64,000 bases of DNA from Verrucomicrobiota bacterium (lineage in GTDB: Bacteria > Verrucomicrobiota > Verrucomicrobiia > Limisphaerales > JAFGQR01): positions 1 through 64,000 of the forward strand of contig JAFGQR010000094.1 in NCBI GenBank assembly GCA_016935555.1, given 5' to 3'. The translations under genes were made by a program, and so were the position numbers. How positions within the stretch are numbered: position 1 is the stretch's first letter; each line of letters starts with the position of its first letter. Shown piece by piece: positions 17,830 to 26,257 of this stretch. The notes below the pieces were generated by a model, which did no database searches, was not told the origin of the DNA, and saw nothing but the letters and a program-made list of their open reading frames with translations.

Positions 17830-19200
17830 ATGTCAGCCGCACTTCGCAGATCCGCCCCGGGGACGATGGGCAGCCCGGCGTGGCAAACGGGCCTGACCCG
17901 GCGCCGCTTCCTGGTCATCGCGGGCACGGCCCTGGGAAGTGTTCACCTGGTTCCGTCGGGAGTGATCGGCGCCCCGGGGCGCCCCGGGGCCGGCCGGCGT
18001 TTCACCGTCGCGCACATCGGCACCGGCGGCATGGGCAACACACACCTCCAGAACATGCTCGCCTTCCAAAGCGAAGGCAAAGTCCGCATCGCCGCCGTGT
18101 GCGACGTGGACGACAACCGGCTGCTGGCGGCGACCGAGACCGCCGGGGCAGGCGTGGTGCCGTATCGGGATTACCGATACATTGTCGAGCGCAAGGACAT
18201 CGACGCCGTGGTGATCGCCACACCGGATCACTGGCACGCCGTGCAAACCGTGCACGCCTGCGAAACGGGCAAGCACGTTTATGTCGAAAAACCCGCCTCC
18301 GTCACCGTGCGCGAGGGCCAGGCGATGGTGGCGGCGGCGCGCCGATACAACGTCGCCGTGCAGGTCGGCGCCCAGGCGCGCACCGCCAAGGGCGGCTGGC
18401 ACACGTGCCGCGCCATCCGCAATGGCATCGTCGGACGCGTGCACAAGGTCAGCTGCTGGCATTACGCCAACCCCACCGACGACCACCCGGTGCCCGACGG
18501 CCCGCCGCCGCCGGACCTGGACTGGGACCTGTGGCTGGGCCCCCTGCCCTGGCGCCCGTATAACCGGCGCTATTTGCCCGCGCATTTCCGCTGGCTGATG
18601 GAGAGCGGCGGCGGGCAAATCCGCGACCGGGGCGCGCACCAGTTCAGCACGATTCTCTGGTGCATGAACGCCGACCGGCAAACCTCATTCACCGTCGAAG
18701 CCAAAGGCCGCGCGCCCACCCGGGGGCTGTGGGATTGCCCGATCGACATGGACGTGGTCTATCAATTCAAGAATCCCGACTGGACGCTGGAGTGGGGGCA
18801 GCCCGGGAACAAGGTGGGGAAAACCGAGTTTGGCAATGTGTTCTGGGGTGAGAACGGGCACTTGGTCCTCGAATGGGAAGGCGGTTATCGCCCGGCCAAT
18901 CCGGAGGCCATTCACTTCAAGCTGCCGCCGGGCGGCACGGAGGTGTATCGCACGGACGAATACGCCGACTTCAACATGAACCACAAGGCCGACTGGTTCA
19001 AAGCCATCCGCGAAGGGCACCACCGGCCCGCGGTCGACATTGAGATCGGGCATCGCACCGCGACGCTCTGCAACCTGGGCAACCTGGCCTACATCCTGGG
19101 GCGGAAGCTGGTCTGGGACGGCGACAAGCAGCAGGTCGTGGGCGATGCGCAAGCAAACCGGTTGTTGGGCCGACCGCAGCGCTATCCCTACGTGCTGTAA
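17830..19200 (+). CDS. Tat-exported Gfo/Idh/MocA-family oxidoreductase
   Basis: The protein has 456 residues from the ATG at 17830. A twin-arginine signal (LTRRRFLVIAGTALG) shows export in folded form with cofactor. The Rossmann motif VAHIGTGGMGN follows, then the family signature YVEKPAS, with HWHA preceding it in TPDHWHAV. The C-terminal beta-sheet domain contains the GGGQIRDRGAHQF stretch typical of these enzymes. They are NAD(P)-dependent sugar dehydrogenases; Tat-exported versions are abundant in Planctomycetes and Verrucomicrobia and probably work on sugars in the periplasm. A GTG at 17764 overlapping the kinase stop and an ATG at 17866 are alternative starts. The gene ends just before a minus-strand terminator. 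Confidence 0.9.
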   Translation: MSAALRRSAPGTMGSPAWQTGLTRRRFLVIAGTALGSVHLVPSGVIGAPGRPGAGRRFTVAHIGTGGMGNTHLQNMLAFQSEGKVRIAAVCDVDDNRLLAATETAGAGVVPYRDYRYIVERKDIDAVVIATPDHWHAVQTVHACETGKHVYVEKPASVTVREGQAMVAAARRYNVAVQVGAQARTAKGGWHTCRAIRNGIVGRVHKVSCWHYANPTDDHPVPDGPPPPDLDWDLWLGPLPWRPYNRRYLPAHFRWLMESGGGQIRDRGAHQFSTILWCMNADRQTSFTVEAKGRAPTRGLWDCPIDMDVVYQFKNPDWTLEWGQPGNKVGKTEFGNVFWGENGHLVLEWEGGYRPANPEAIHFKLPPGGTEVYRTDEYADFNMNHKADWFKAIREGHHRPAVDIEIGHRTATLCNLGNLAYILGRKLVWDGDKQQVVGDAQANRLLGRPQRYPYVL

Positions 19201-19205
19201 GGCAC

Positions 19206-19234
19206 AAAAAAATGCCCCGGCAGTTGCCGGGGCA
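19206..19234 (-). terminator. Rho-independent terminator for the minus-strand HYR/GYWKNH gene
   Basis: A perfect 10-bp inverted repeat (TGCCCCGGCA at 19213-19222 and TGCCGGGGCA at 19225-19234) is flanked by seven A bases at 19206-19212. Read on the minus strand this is a GC-rich hairpin followed by a run of seven T, about 50 bases after the stop codon at 19287. On the plus strand no T run follows, so it serves the minus-strand gene. Confidence 0.88.
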
Positions 19235-19286
19235 ACGCGTGTGCCGGCGGCGCCAGGACCCGGCGCCGCCGATGGGAGTCAGCGGA

Positions 19287-20765
19287 TTAATCGTCGCATT
19301 CGGGGGGCCTGACGCAGAACGCGCCGTTGTTGGCACGATCCAGGTATTCCGACAGCATGGTCAACTCCGACTTGCTGCCGCCGTCCAGAGCCGCGTTCAC
19401 TTGCTCCACCACCTCGGCCACCGTGAGTGGGTATTGGATGGTGTCAGAGCTTGCGGCGTTGAGCAACGCGGCGACGGCCTGCTTGAGCAGGTTGCGCACG
19501 TGGACATTCGGGGCTCCATGCCCTTGCAGCGCCTGCAGGAACGTCCTCTGCTCCGCTTCGGCCGGCAGATTGTCAAACACGCTGTCGAGGGTCTGGTCCG
19601 GCGTGTAAACATCCGGCCAAGCCATGAGGTGGTTCTTCCAGTAACCGAGCGTGAACGGACACAGTCCGGTTGGGGGCGGTTCGATGCAGTATGTCACCGT
19701 CTGGCTGCACTCGCTGGCATTTTGGCATTGATCCTCCGCCCTCCAGGTGCGCGTGGCCGCGAAGCAATCGCCAACCATGTTGGTGACGGTGCTCACGATG
19801 GTGACCACGGGATCGACGCAGTTGTCGGTGACCGTTGGCATGTCAAAGTCCCAAGGCGCATTCGCATCCACGGTCTTGTCCGGGGCACAGACAATAACCG
19901 GAGGCTCATTATCCGCGAGGATGTAGGTGATCACCTGCACGGCGCTCAAGGAGACGCCCTTGCAGTCGGTCGCCGTGTAGGTGCGTGTGATGGTGCCCGA
20001 GCACTCGTCGCCCTGAACCACATCCTCGTAGGTCAACTCCACGTCCTGGCAGCCGCAAGTGGTGACAAGGCCGCCTTGGGCCAGAAAGTCCGCGATGGTG
20101 GTGGCGCCTGCGGGGAACTCCACAACGCATTCCAGGGTGCGGTCAGGCGGCGGCACAATCGCAGTGACCGGGCAGAGTCTAAAACCAAAACTGGTTGCAA
20201 GGCCACTGGCAGCCGCCGGATGATCGATGACGGCTTCCATCGTAAGCGAGTAGGGGGCTGTGAACACAGGGGTTGCGGAGGCAGTGTCGTCGAACGCGCC
20301 TGAGGAAAAAGGCCCTTGGGTGAGGAATGGCACCGCGGATTCATTCACATAGACGTTGAAGGAAACGCTTCCACCGCTCCCCACCGTCCCGCCCACGGCG
20401 CTAATGAATCCCGCCGGCGGCGCCGGCGAATAACCGTCGCCGGACAGCCGGATAACGAGTTGGCCGCCGACCGCGGCGCTTGTGTCGAGAGAAGTGAGGT
20501 CCAAATAGGGTGACCACGTAGTTCCGAGCATGGGCTCGCCAAGGCCCACGGCCGTCTGAACCGTGAAGTTGCCCACCGACCCGCTATAGGTGATGGCCCC
20601 CGCGACTGGATTGGCGTCCGCGGCTGAGCCGTCGGACACGATGATGGTATTGGTTCCGGACTGCAACTGCAGCACCAGACCGCCGTTGACCGAAGTCACG
20701 AACAAACTCCCTGTGACAAGGAGCGCGCTTAGAATGCAAAGGGTTTCTTTCAGAGTTGATTTCAT
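19287..20765 (-). CDS. Exported protein with HYR-like domains and a GYWKNH module
   Basis: The protein has 492 residues from the ATG at 20765, which begins a signal peptide (KETLCILSALLVTGSLFVTS); an ATG at 20795 would add ten residues. An N-terminal beta-rich region (about 30-210) is followed by HYR-like repeats with the pattern DNEPPVIVCAPDKTVDANAP near residue 290. The C-terminal region starts with CPFTLGYWKNHLMAWPDV and continues with LLKQAVAALLNAASSD. This GYWKNH module is found at the end of many bacterial secreted surface proteins. Cysteines are frequent and probably paired outside the cell. The gene is less GC-rich than its neighbours. It is a stand-alone unit with its own terminator; no enzymatic motif is visible. 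Confidence 0.85.
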   Translation of the reverse strand: MKSTLKETLCILSALLVTGSLFVTSVNGGLVLQLQSGTNTIIVSDGSAADANPVAGAITYSGSVGNFTVQTAVGLGEPMLGTTWSPYLDLTSLDTSAAVGGQLVIRLSGDGYSPAPPAGFISAVGGTVGSGGSVSFNVYVNESAVPFLTQGPFSSGAFDDTASATPVFTAPYSLTMEAVIDHPAAASGLATSFGFRLCPVTAIVPPPDRTLECVVEFPAGATTIADFLAQGGLVTTCGCQDVELTYEDVVQGDECSGTITRTYTATDCKGVSLSAVQVITYILADNEPPVIVCAPDKTVDANAPWDFDMPTVTDNCVDPVVTIVSTVTNMVGDCFAATRTWRAEDQCQNASECSQTVTYCIEPPPTGLCPFTLGYWKNHLMAWPDVYTPDQTLDSVFDNLPAEAEQRTFLQALQGHGAPNVHVRNLLKQAVAALLNAASSDTIQYPLTVAEVVEQVNAALDGGSKSELTMLSEYLDRANNGAFCVRPPECDD

Positions 20766-20785
20766 AGGTTTTACGGATTTCCGCA

Positions 20786-20814
20786 GCATTACCACGTTGC
20801 GTTATGCAAGTCAA
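20786..20814 (-). promoter_or_regulatory. Candidate promoter of the HYR/GYWKNH gene
   Basis: On the minus strand TTGACT (20814-20809) and TAATGC (20791-20786) are spaced by 17 bases. The -10 match is partial and the leader to the ATG at 20765 would be short, so this is tentative. Confidence 0.27.
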
Positions 20815-20883
20815 ATCAAAACCGCCTTCCGCTTTCCGTTTGACACGGGCGCGCCGGGGCGACAAAAGAGGTTCCGTTGTCGC

Positions 20884-22164
20884 ATGGCACGGCACTCACA
20901 TTCAACGGCGGCCCGCCCGGCCGTCATGGTTTTCGGCGTCGGCGCGTTCACGCACAGCGTGATGCGCATCCTGCGGGAGGACGGCGCGCGCGTCTCGGCC
21001 TATTTGACGCGCGACTACGGCCATTACGGGCCGTCGCTCGAAGGACCGGTGTATCGCGCGTCGGAGGATCCCACGCCGTTCCGGGCGCTGGACGAGCAGC
21101 GGCCGGACCTGGTGGTGCCGATGGCCATCGAGTGGGCGCTGCAGCCATGGACGGAGGCCTTTCTGGCGCGGGGGGTGCCGTTCCTATGTGCGACACACGA
21201 GGCGCTGCAGCTGGAGCGTGACCGGGACTTCGCGCGGAGTTTGTGCCGCAAATATCGGATTCCCTTTCCCGAAGCGCGGGTGATGCCGGATCGGCAGGCG
21301 GCGCTGGCGTTCGTGCGCCGGCGGCGACGGCCCTTCGTGTTGAAGAACCCGCTTTGCTCGCCGTTCAGCCCGCTCCACACGATCGTGTGCGAGACACCCG
21401 AGGAAACCGAGGCTTGGATCGGGCGTGCCAACGACGCCGAGGGGATTTTCCTGCAGGAATACCTCGGCCGGGCCGAGGCCGGGCACATCGCGATGGTAAG
21501 CGGCGGCGAGATATATTCGCTGGTGACCAACCAGGAATACAAACGCGCCTTCGAGGGCAACCAGGGCATCGTGGCGGGCGCGCCCCTGGGCGGCTTGGTC
21601 GAGGCGGATCCCGGCGACCGATACGGCCTGGCCCGCGAGCTTCTCCACCCGCTGCGACCCTGGATGCGGCGGGTCCGCTTCCACGGCCCGGTCCAAGTGA
21701 CCGCCATCCGGCATCGGCGGCGCTGGCATGTGCTCGAATACAACGTGCGCCTGGGCGTCACCAGCGGCGCCCTGCTGCTCCGGCTGCTGGACCATCCGCT
21801 GGCCGTCCTTCGCGCCGCCGCCTTGGACCAACCCCTCCGCGTCCGCTTCCGGCCCGGCGTGCGTTTCGGCTGCTCCATCACCCTGGCCGGCTACGGGTAC
21901 CCTTACGTGGCGCTGGAAGGACCGCGCGTGCCGGTCCGGGTCGAGGACCGCCCGACATGCGACCTTTGGTGGAACGAAGCCGCCGCCGGCGCCCACGGCA
22001 CCGTGTGGGCCACCGGCCATCGCATCGCCGATGTCGCCGCCGTGGCGGCCACGCTGCCTGCCGCGGTGGCCCTCGCCTGCAACAACATCCGCCGCTTGCA
22101 CTCGGCCGGCAGCTATTACCGGCGCGACGTTGGGCAATCGCTCTGGCCGCCGGGAGCCGTTTGA
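20884..22164 (+). CDS. PurD-like ATP-grasp ligase of unknown substrate
   Basis: The protein has 426 residues and keeps the order of motifs of phosphoribosylamine-glycine ligase (PurD): an N-terminal VMVFGVGAFTHSVMRIL, the ERDRDFARSLCRKYRIPFPEA entry to the ATP-grasp domain, PFVLKNP for the ATP-binding lysine, FLQEYLGRAEAGH, NQEYKRAFEGNQGI, and EYNVRLG near 375 residues before the C-terminal domain with AGYGYPYVALEG. PurD proper has NxRFGDPE at the last catalytic site; here it is NVRLGVTSG, so the metal-binding part differs and the enzyme is unlikely to serve purine synthesis. It precedes alr by 42 bases, and alr overlaps an aminoacyl-transferase-like gene. An amino-acid or peptide ligase role is inferred from that context. 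The ATG at 20884 is where the similarity begins; longer readings run into the gene on the other strand. Confidence 0.82.
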   Translation: MARHSHSTAARPAVMVFGVGAFTHSVMRILREDGARVSAYLTRDYGHYGPSLEGPVYRASEDPTPFRALDEQRPDLVVPMAIEWALQPWTEAFLARGVPFLCATHEALQLERDRDFARSLCRKYRIPFPEARVMPDRQAALAFVRRRRRPFVLKNPLCSPFSPLHTIVCETPEETEAWIGRANDAEGIFLQEYLGRAEAGHIAMVSGGEIYSLVTNQEYKRAFEGNQGIVAGAPLGGLVEADPGDRYGLARELLHPLRPWMRRVRFHGPVQVTAIRHRRRWHVLEYNVRLGVTSGALLLRLLDHPLAVLRAAALDQPLRVRFRPGVRFGCSITLAGYGYPYVALEGPRVPVRVEDRPTCDLWWNEAAAGAHGTVWATGHRIADVAAVAATLPAAVALACNNIRRLHSAGSYYRRDVGQSLWPPGAV

Positions 22165-22206
22165 AACGCAAGCCGCCATGAACCTCCGGCTCTCTGGCCA
22201 CGCCCG

Positions 22207-23391
22207 ATGAATCCGTCGACCGCCCATCCCCCTGAGCACCCGCCCGACCTCCCGCTGTCGGTGTGGCGGCGGTCGGCCTGGGTGGAAATCGACTGCGCCC
22301 AATTGCGCAGGAATTTCGAGATCATCCATGCGCAGAAGCCGCCTGCGCTGCGGCTGCTGGCCGTGGTGAAGGACAATGCCTACGGGCACGGCGCGGCGGA
22401 GGTGGCCCGCGCCGCCCTGGCGAGCGGCGCGTGGGGGCTGGGGGTCACGACGCTGGACGAGGCCGTCGAGCTGCGGACGCTGGGCATCGAGGCGCCCATT
22501 CTGTTGTTGGGAGAGCGGACCCCGGACGAGCTGCCGGCGTGCCTTGCGCACCGGCTGAGGCTCAGCGTGGGCGAGATGCGCGTGCTGCGCCGCCTGGCCC
22601 GGCTGGCCCGGCATACGGACCGGGAGGTGCCGGTTCACTTAAAGATCGACACCGGCATGAGCCGCTACGGCGTGCGCTGGGACGAGGCGGCCGACGCGGT
22701 GAAAACCGCCGCCGCCATCCGGGGCATCCGGCTGGAAGGTCTCATGAGCCATTTCGCCATGTCGGACGAGGCGGACAAGAGTTTCGCGTTGGAGCAACTG
22801 GCGCGGTTCGAGCAGGTGCTGGGGAAACTGGCTGACTCCGGAGGGCCACCCCTCGTCCGGCATTTCTGCAACACCGGCGGTTTTCTCGACCTGCCCCAGG
22901 CCTGGTTCGACATGGTCCGCCTCGGCATCCTGCCCCTGGGCGTGTATCCGTCCAAAACCTGCCGCCGGCTGCCGGGACTCAAGCCCGTCATGAGCGTCAA
23001 GGCGCGCATCGTCAGCGTGCGCGACCTGCAGCCGGGCGACCACTACGGCTACGGGCTACGCTACCGCGCCACCAGCCCCCGGCGCATCGCGGTCGTCCCG
23101 GTCGGCTACGGCGACGGCTTCCCCCGCTTGCGCAACGAAGGCTGCGTGCTGGTTCACCGACGGCGCGCGCCCCTTATCGGCAGTGTCGCCATGGACGCCA
23201 TGGCGGTCGATGTGACCGACATCCCCGAAGCGCAGCTTTTTGACGACGTGGTGCTCATGGGACAGGACGGCGCCGAAGAAATCACCGCCAATGAGATCGC
23301 CGCCTGGAAACACAGCGTCTGCTACGACGTGCTCAGCGGCTGGCGCAGCCGCCTGCCGCGGGTGTGCGTCCAGAAACAGGTCCCGCCATGA
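22207..23391 (+). CDS. alr: Alanine racemase
   Basis: The protein has 394 residues, near the usual 360-390. The PLP lysine K55 lies in AVVKDNAYGHG, the hallmark of the fold type III racemase barrel. WVEIDCAQLRRNFEII begins the barrel, KIDTGMSRYGVR and GLMSHFAMSDEAD follow in the expected order. The C-terminal beta domain has the GYGLRYRA stretch holding the second catalytic tyrosine and MDAMAVDVT. It interconverts L- and D-alanine for peptidoglycan. Its 3' end overlaps the next gene by four bases (ATGA), so translation is coupled. Placement between an ATP-grasp ligase and an aminoacyl-transferase-like protein rather than in a cell-wall cluster raises the possibility that it serves a dedicated pathway. 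Confidence 0.95.
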   Translation: MNPSTAHPPEHPPDLPLSVWRRSAWVEIDCAQLRRNFEIIHAQKPPALRLLAVVKDNAYGHGAAEVARAALASGAWGLGVTTLDEAVELRTLGIEAPILLLGERTPDELPACLAHRLRLSVGEMRVLRRLARLARHTDREVPVHLKIDTGMSRYGVRWDEAADAVKTAAAIRGIRLEGLMSHFAMSDEADKSFALEQLARFEQVLGKLADSGGPPLVRHFCNTGGFLDLPQAWFDMVRLGILPLGVYPSKTCRRLPGLKPVMSVKARIVSVRDLQPGDHYGYGLRYRATSPRRIAVVPVGYGDGFPRLRNEGCVLVHRRRAPLIGSVAMDAMAVDVTDIPEAQLFDDVVLMGQDGAEEITANEIAAWKHSVCYDVLSGWRSRLPRVCVQKQVPP

Positions 23392-24215
23392 TCCTGCTCT
23401 TTTCCGAGGCGGATCCGGATTACGCGCGCTACGAGTATCCCTATGTCATCTGGGCCGTGCCGGAACCGGGCGAGACGGCTCCGGACTTTTTCCGCCAGGG
23501 TTTCCTGCCGGGGTCGCCCCTGATGGATCGCTACTACCTGTGCCGCAACCTGCGCGTGGACCTGCGCCGCTTCGCGCCCTCCTCCGAAAACCGCCGCATC
23601 CTGCGCAAGGGCCAGAACCTCGAAGCCGAGTTGATCCCCCGCGCCCGCTTCGATTACTCCCCCGCACGGCGCGAGGCGTGGGAGGCGTTCGCCGACCGGC
23701 GGTTCGGCGCCGGCGTCATGTCGTCCGAGCGTCTTGACCGGCTCATGAGCGGCCCCGTGATCTCCCATGTGCTGCGGTTCCTCGATCCGACCGCAGGACG
23801 CGAGGTCGGCGTTGTCCTCATGCTTGTCATGGAGCCGGACCTGGCGTTCTACTACTATGCGTTCTACGACCTCAACCTCCTCCAGCGCAACCTCGGCATG
23901 TTCATGATGACCCGCGCGGTCACCCTCTTTGCCGAACGCGGCTTCACCCACCTCCACCTGGGCACCTGCTACTCCCGGCGCGCCCTCTACAAAACCCAGT
24001 TTCCCGGCATCGAGTTCTTCAACGGGTTTCGCTGGTCCGACAACCTCGACGAACTCCGCGTCCTGTTGCGCCGCGACCAGACCCCAACCGCCCCGCATCT
24101 CCTTGAATTCCCCGAGTTCCGCGACCGCTTCTACCCGGGCACCGTCGCCGCCTTGGCTGCCTGCAGCCGCTTCCACATGCAAGCTCCTCAGAGCGATCCC
24201 CCGAGCCGCGCGTAG
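23388..24215 (+). CDS. Arginyl/leucyl-tRNA-protein transferase-like protein
   Basis: The protein has 275 residues, starting at an ATG that overlaps the alr stop (ATGA). The part VDLRRFAPSSENRRILRK matches the pattern preceding the acetyltransferase-like fold in ATE/Bpt proteins (VxVxxFxPSxSQRRVLxRN). The C-terminal half has LAFYYYAFYDLNLLQRNLG, then HLHLGTCYSRRALYKTQF, matching the family's FYDPDL...LG...YLGY...KMxYKxxF pattern. ATE and Bpt transfer Arg or Leu from tRNA to protein N-termini. The usual Cys-rich N-terminal site is reduced to a single CRN, so the acceptor may differ. Coupling to alanine racemase suggests an amino-acid transfer role, inferred from context. Confidence 0.72.
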   Translation: MILLFSEADPDYARYEYPYVIWAVPEPGETAPDFFRQGFLPGSPLMDRYYLCRNLRVDLRRFAPSSENRRILRKGQNLEAELIPRARFDYSPARREAWEAFADRRFGAGVMSSERLDRLMSGPVISHVLRFLDPTAGREVGVVLMLVMEPDLAFYYYAFYDLNLLQRNLGMFMMTRAVTLFAERGFTHLHLGTCYSRRALYKTQFPGIEFFNGFRWSDNLDELRVLLRRDQTPTAPHLLEFPEFRDRFYPGTVAALAACSRFHMQAPQSDPPSRA

Positions 24216-24249
24216 CGCGCGCGCCCTGCCTTTCCATGAACCGCAGCAA

Positions 24250-24363
24250 GACGAACGCCCAACGCCCAACGCCCAACGTCCAACGTCGAATGGCGCGTGC
24301 GCGAGCTCTTGGGCATTCGGCATTCGGCGTTCGGCGTTCGATGTTGGACGTTCGATGTTCGTC
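24250..24363 (+). repeat. Hairpin repeat built of 7-bp units (114 bp)
   Basis: The left arm (24250-24290) is a run of 7-bp units related to CCCAACG, ending in TCCAACG and TCGAATG. The right arm (about 24311-24363) is built of matching units in the other orientation, such as ATTCGGC, GTTCGGC and GTTCGAT. The tips are GACGAAC and GTTCGTC, perfect complements. The two arms would fold into a long imperfect hairpin around a core of about 20 bases (GCGCGTGCGCGAGCTCTTGG). It occupies the 306-base gap between the transferase-like gene and the redoxin gene; no gene was seen in the rest of the gap. Small open frames here are by-products of the repeat. Confidence 0.8.
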
Positions 24364-24521
24364 CGCCAACCCGGTTCATGGCCTCGATTCACGTCCGAAT
24401 TTTGGAGGTTTGCGCTTTCCAGGAGGCGTGACAGCCCGATGGGATGGGGGATAGGCGTGTGGGCGGGCGCCTGGCCGACAAGGCTCTTGACATCGGAGCG
24501 GGGCGGCATCACAAGAGGCTC

Positions 24522-25097
24522 ATGGCAAGAACCCCCTCCACCATGTTGGCGCTGGGAACGCCCGCGCCGGATTTCGAGCTGCCCGACACGCGCGGCAACA
24601 CCGTGTCGTCGGCCGATTTCAAGGCCGCTCCCGCCCTGCTCGTCATCTTCCTGTGCAACCATTGCCCCTTCGTCAAACACATCCGCGCCGAACTCGCCCG
24701 GCTGGGACGCGATTATGTCGCCCGCGGCGTGGCGATTGTGGGCATCAATGCCAACGACGTCGCCCATTATCCCGAAGACAGCCCGCAGCGCATGGCCGAG
24801 GAGGCCAAGGCGGCCGGGTACACCTTCCCGTATCTCTACGACGAGACGCAAGCGGTCGCGCGGGCCTATCACGCCGCGTGCACGCCGGATTTCTTCCTGT
24901 TCGACCGCGATCGCCGGCTGGTCTACCGGGGGCAGCTGGACGACAGCCGGCCCGACAACGGCCTGCCGGTGACGGGCAGGGATCTGCGGGCCGCGCTGGA
25001 GGCTGTGCTCGCCAACCGCCCGGTGGCGCCGCTTCAGAAACCCAGCATCGGCTGCAACATCAAATGGAAACCCGGCCAGGAGCCGGAGCACTTCTGA
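24522..25097 (+). CDS. Thioredoxin-like (AhpC/TSA-type) protein
   Basis: The protein has 191 residues without a signal peptide. The fold is clear from LGTPAPDFELPDTRGNTVSS and the redox motif CNHC (C45 and C48) in FLCNHCPFVKHIR. Further landmarks are VGINANDVAHYPEDSP and the cis-proline region CTPDFFLFD. This subgroup of soluble thioredoxin-like proteins is widespread; partners are not known. The ATG at 24522 has AGAGG six bases upstream and is preferred over the ATG at 24543. It appears to be transcribed on its own. Confidence 0.88.
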   Translation: MARTPSTMLALGTPAPDFELPDTRGNTVSSADFKAAPALLVIFLCNHCPFVKHIRAELARLGRDYVARGVAIVGINANDVAHYPEDSPQRMAEEAKAAGYTFPYLYDETQAVARAYHAACTPDFFLFDRDRRLVYRGQLDDSRPDNGLPVTGRDLRAALEAVLANRPVAPLQKPSIGCNIKWKPGQEPEHF

Positions 25098-25402
25098 TCC
25101 CAAACGCCTCGGCCGTTCAGGGCTCCGGCGACCCCACCACACCCTGCGCGCAGCGCATTCGTCTGGCCCCATATGTCTGTCCCTTGGGATGTGGTTTTGT
25201 CAGGCGCGCATCGCCCAGGGCAGATGGCCAGTGGCGCATGACCACGGCGCGTCGCGCGAGGCATCCCCCGGGGCCGGACGGGTGACCGGCTTCAAGCCCG
25301 CCTGGCGGGAGGCACCGTCCGGGGCGGGCCTGTGGGCCTTGGAAATCCCTGCTTGTTTTCCCTGGTGGTTTCGTTTAGTTGTGCGGCCTGAACCGATCCA
25401 CC
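25098..25402. other. Intergenic region without a recognised gene
   Basis: This 305-base stretch between the redoxin and the glycosyltransferase has no convincing coding frame. It contains small GC-rich dyads such as CCCGCCTGGCGGG and, close to the next gene, a TTTAGT hexamer at 25374-25379 that resembles the weak -10 hexamer seen before the lamin-tail gene. No RNA fold was recognised. Confidence 0.4.
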
Positions 25403-26137
25403 ATGAGTCCTCAGACGCTGGTCATTGTGCCGACCTACAACGAGCGCGAAAACCTCCCCGCCCTGGTGGAGGCCCTGATGAGCCTGCCGGTGGATTTGGA
25501 TCTGCTGGTTGTCGACGACAACTCGCCCGACGGCACCGGGATTTTGGCTGATGAACTCGCCGCCAAACACTCCGAGGTTCACGTCCTGCACCGTGCCGAC
25601 AAGGACGGTTTGGGGCGGGCCTATTGTGCGGGCTTCAAGTGGGCGCTGGAGCACGGCTACGAGTTCATCTTCGAAATGGACGGCGACTTTTCGCACGATC
25701 CCAAGGCGATTCCCAGCTTCCTGGCCGCGGCGCAGGACACCGACCTTGTTCTCGGCTCCCGGTATTGCAACGGGATTCGGGTCATCAACTGGCCGCTGAA
25801 GCGCCTCATGCTCAGCCTGAGCGCCGCCAAGTATGTGCGCATCGTCACCGGGATGCGCATTTCCGATCCGACCGGCGGATTCAAGTGCTTTCGGCGCCGC
25901 GCGCTGGCCTCGCTCGACCTGGATGCGGTCCACTCCAACGGCTACAGCTTCCAGATCGAGATCACCCACAAGCTGTGGCGAAACGGCATGCGCATCGCCG
26001 AGGTGCCGATCGTTTTCACGGATCGGTTCCAGGGCAGTTCAAAAATGTCCCACAAGATCGTGCGGGAAGCCCTGTGGATGGTCTGGCGGCTGCTCCTCCA
26101 AAATAAGTTCCGCCGCTCGCCCCGCCGGGCCGCCTGA
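25403..26137 (+). CDS. Polyprenol-phosphate mannosyl/glucosyl-transferase (GT2, Dpm1-like)
   Basis: The protein has 244 residues. It begins VIVPTYNERENLPALVEAL, followed by VVDDNSPDGTG, GLGRAYCAGFKWAL and the metal-binding DxD in FEMDGDFSHDP, then DPTGGFKCFRR and the acceptor-loop VPIVFTDRFQGSSKMS. These are the signatures of dolichol/polyprenol-phosphate mannose synthase without the C-terminal membrane spans, as in the actinobacterial and archaeal single-domain type. It makes a lipid-linked sugar at the cytoplasmic face of the membrane for cell-surface glycosylation. The sugar, mannose or glucose, cannot be decided from sequence. Confidence 0.9.
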   Translation: MSPQTLVIVPTYNERENLPALVEALMSLPVDLDLLVVDDNSPDGTGILADELAAKHSEVHVLHRADKDGLGRAYCAGFKWALEHGYEFIFEMDGDFSHDPKAIPSFLAAAQDTDLVLGSRYCNGIRVINWPLKRLMLSLSAAKYVRIVTGMRISDPTGGFKCFRRRALASLDLDAVHSNGYSFQIEITHKLWRNGMRIAEVPIVFTDRFQGSSKMSHKIVREALWMVWRLLLQNKFRRSPRRAA

Positions 26138-26257
26138 CATCGGTCGCTCATCCATCCCCCACGCGTCCCGGGGGCGCGGCACGCACGATGACGCCGCATG
26201 GCATCGTGGCATCGATCGGAGCTTGCATCCCCGGGGCATCGGCTCCATCCTGCCGCC

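Noticed and set aside
20840-20868. A promoter for the ATP-grasp operon from the TTGACA at 20840
   Set aside because: The hexamer 17 bases downstream is CAAAAG, too far from a -10 consensus to support.
24250-24363. A CRISPR array
   Set aside because: The unit is only 7 bp without spacers, the arms are inverted, and no cas gene is near.
24019-24454. Several small open frames with NAQRPTPN-like peptides
   Set aside because: They are translations of the 7-bp repeat arms on both strands and have no start context or domain.
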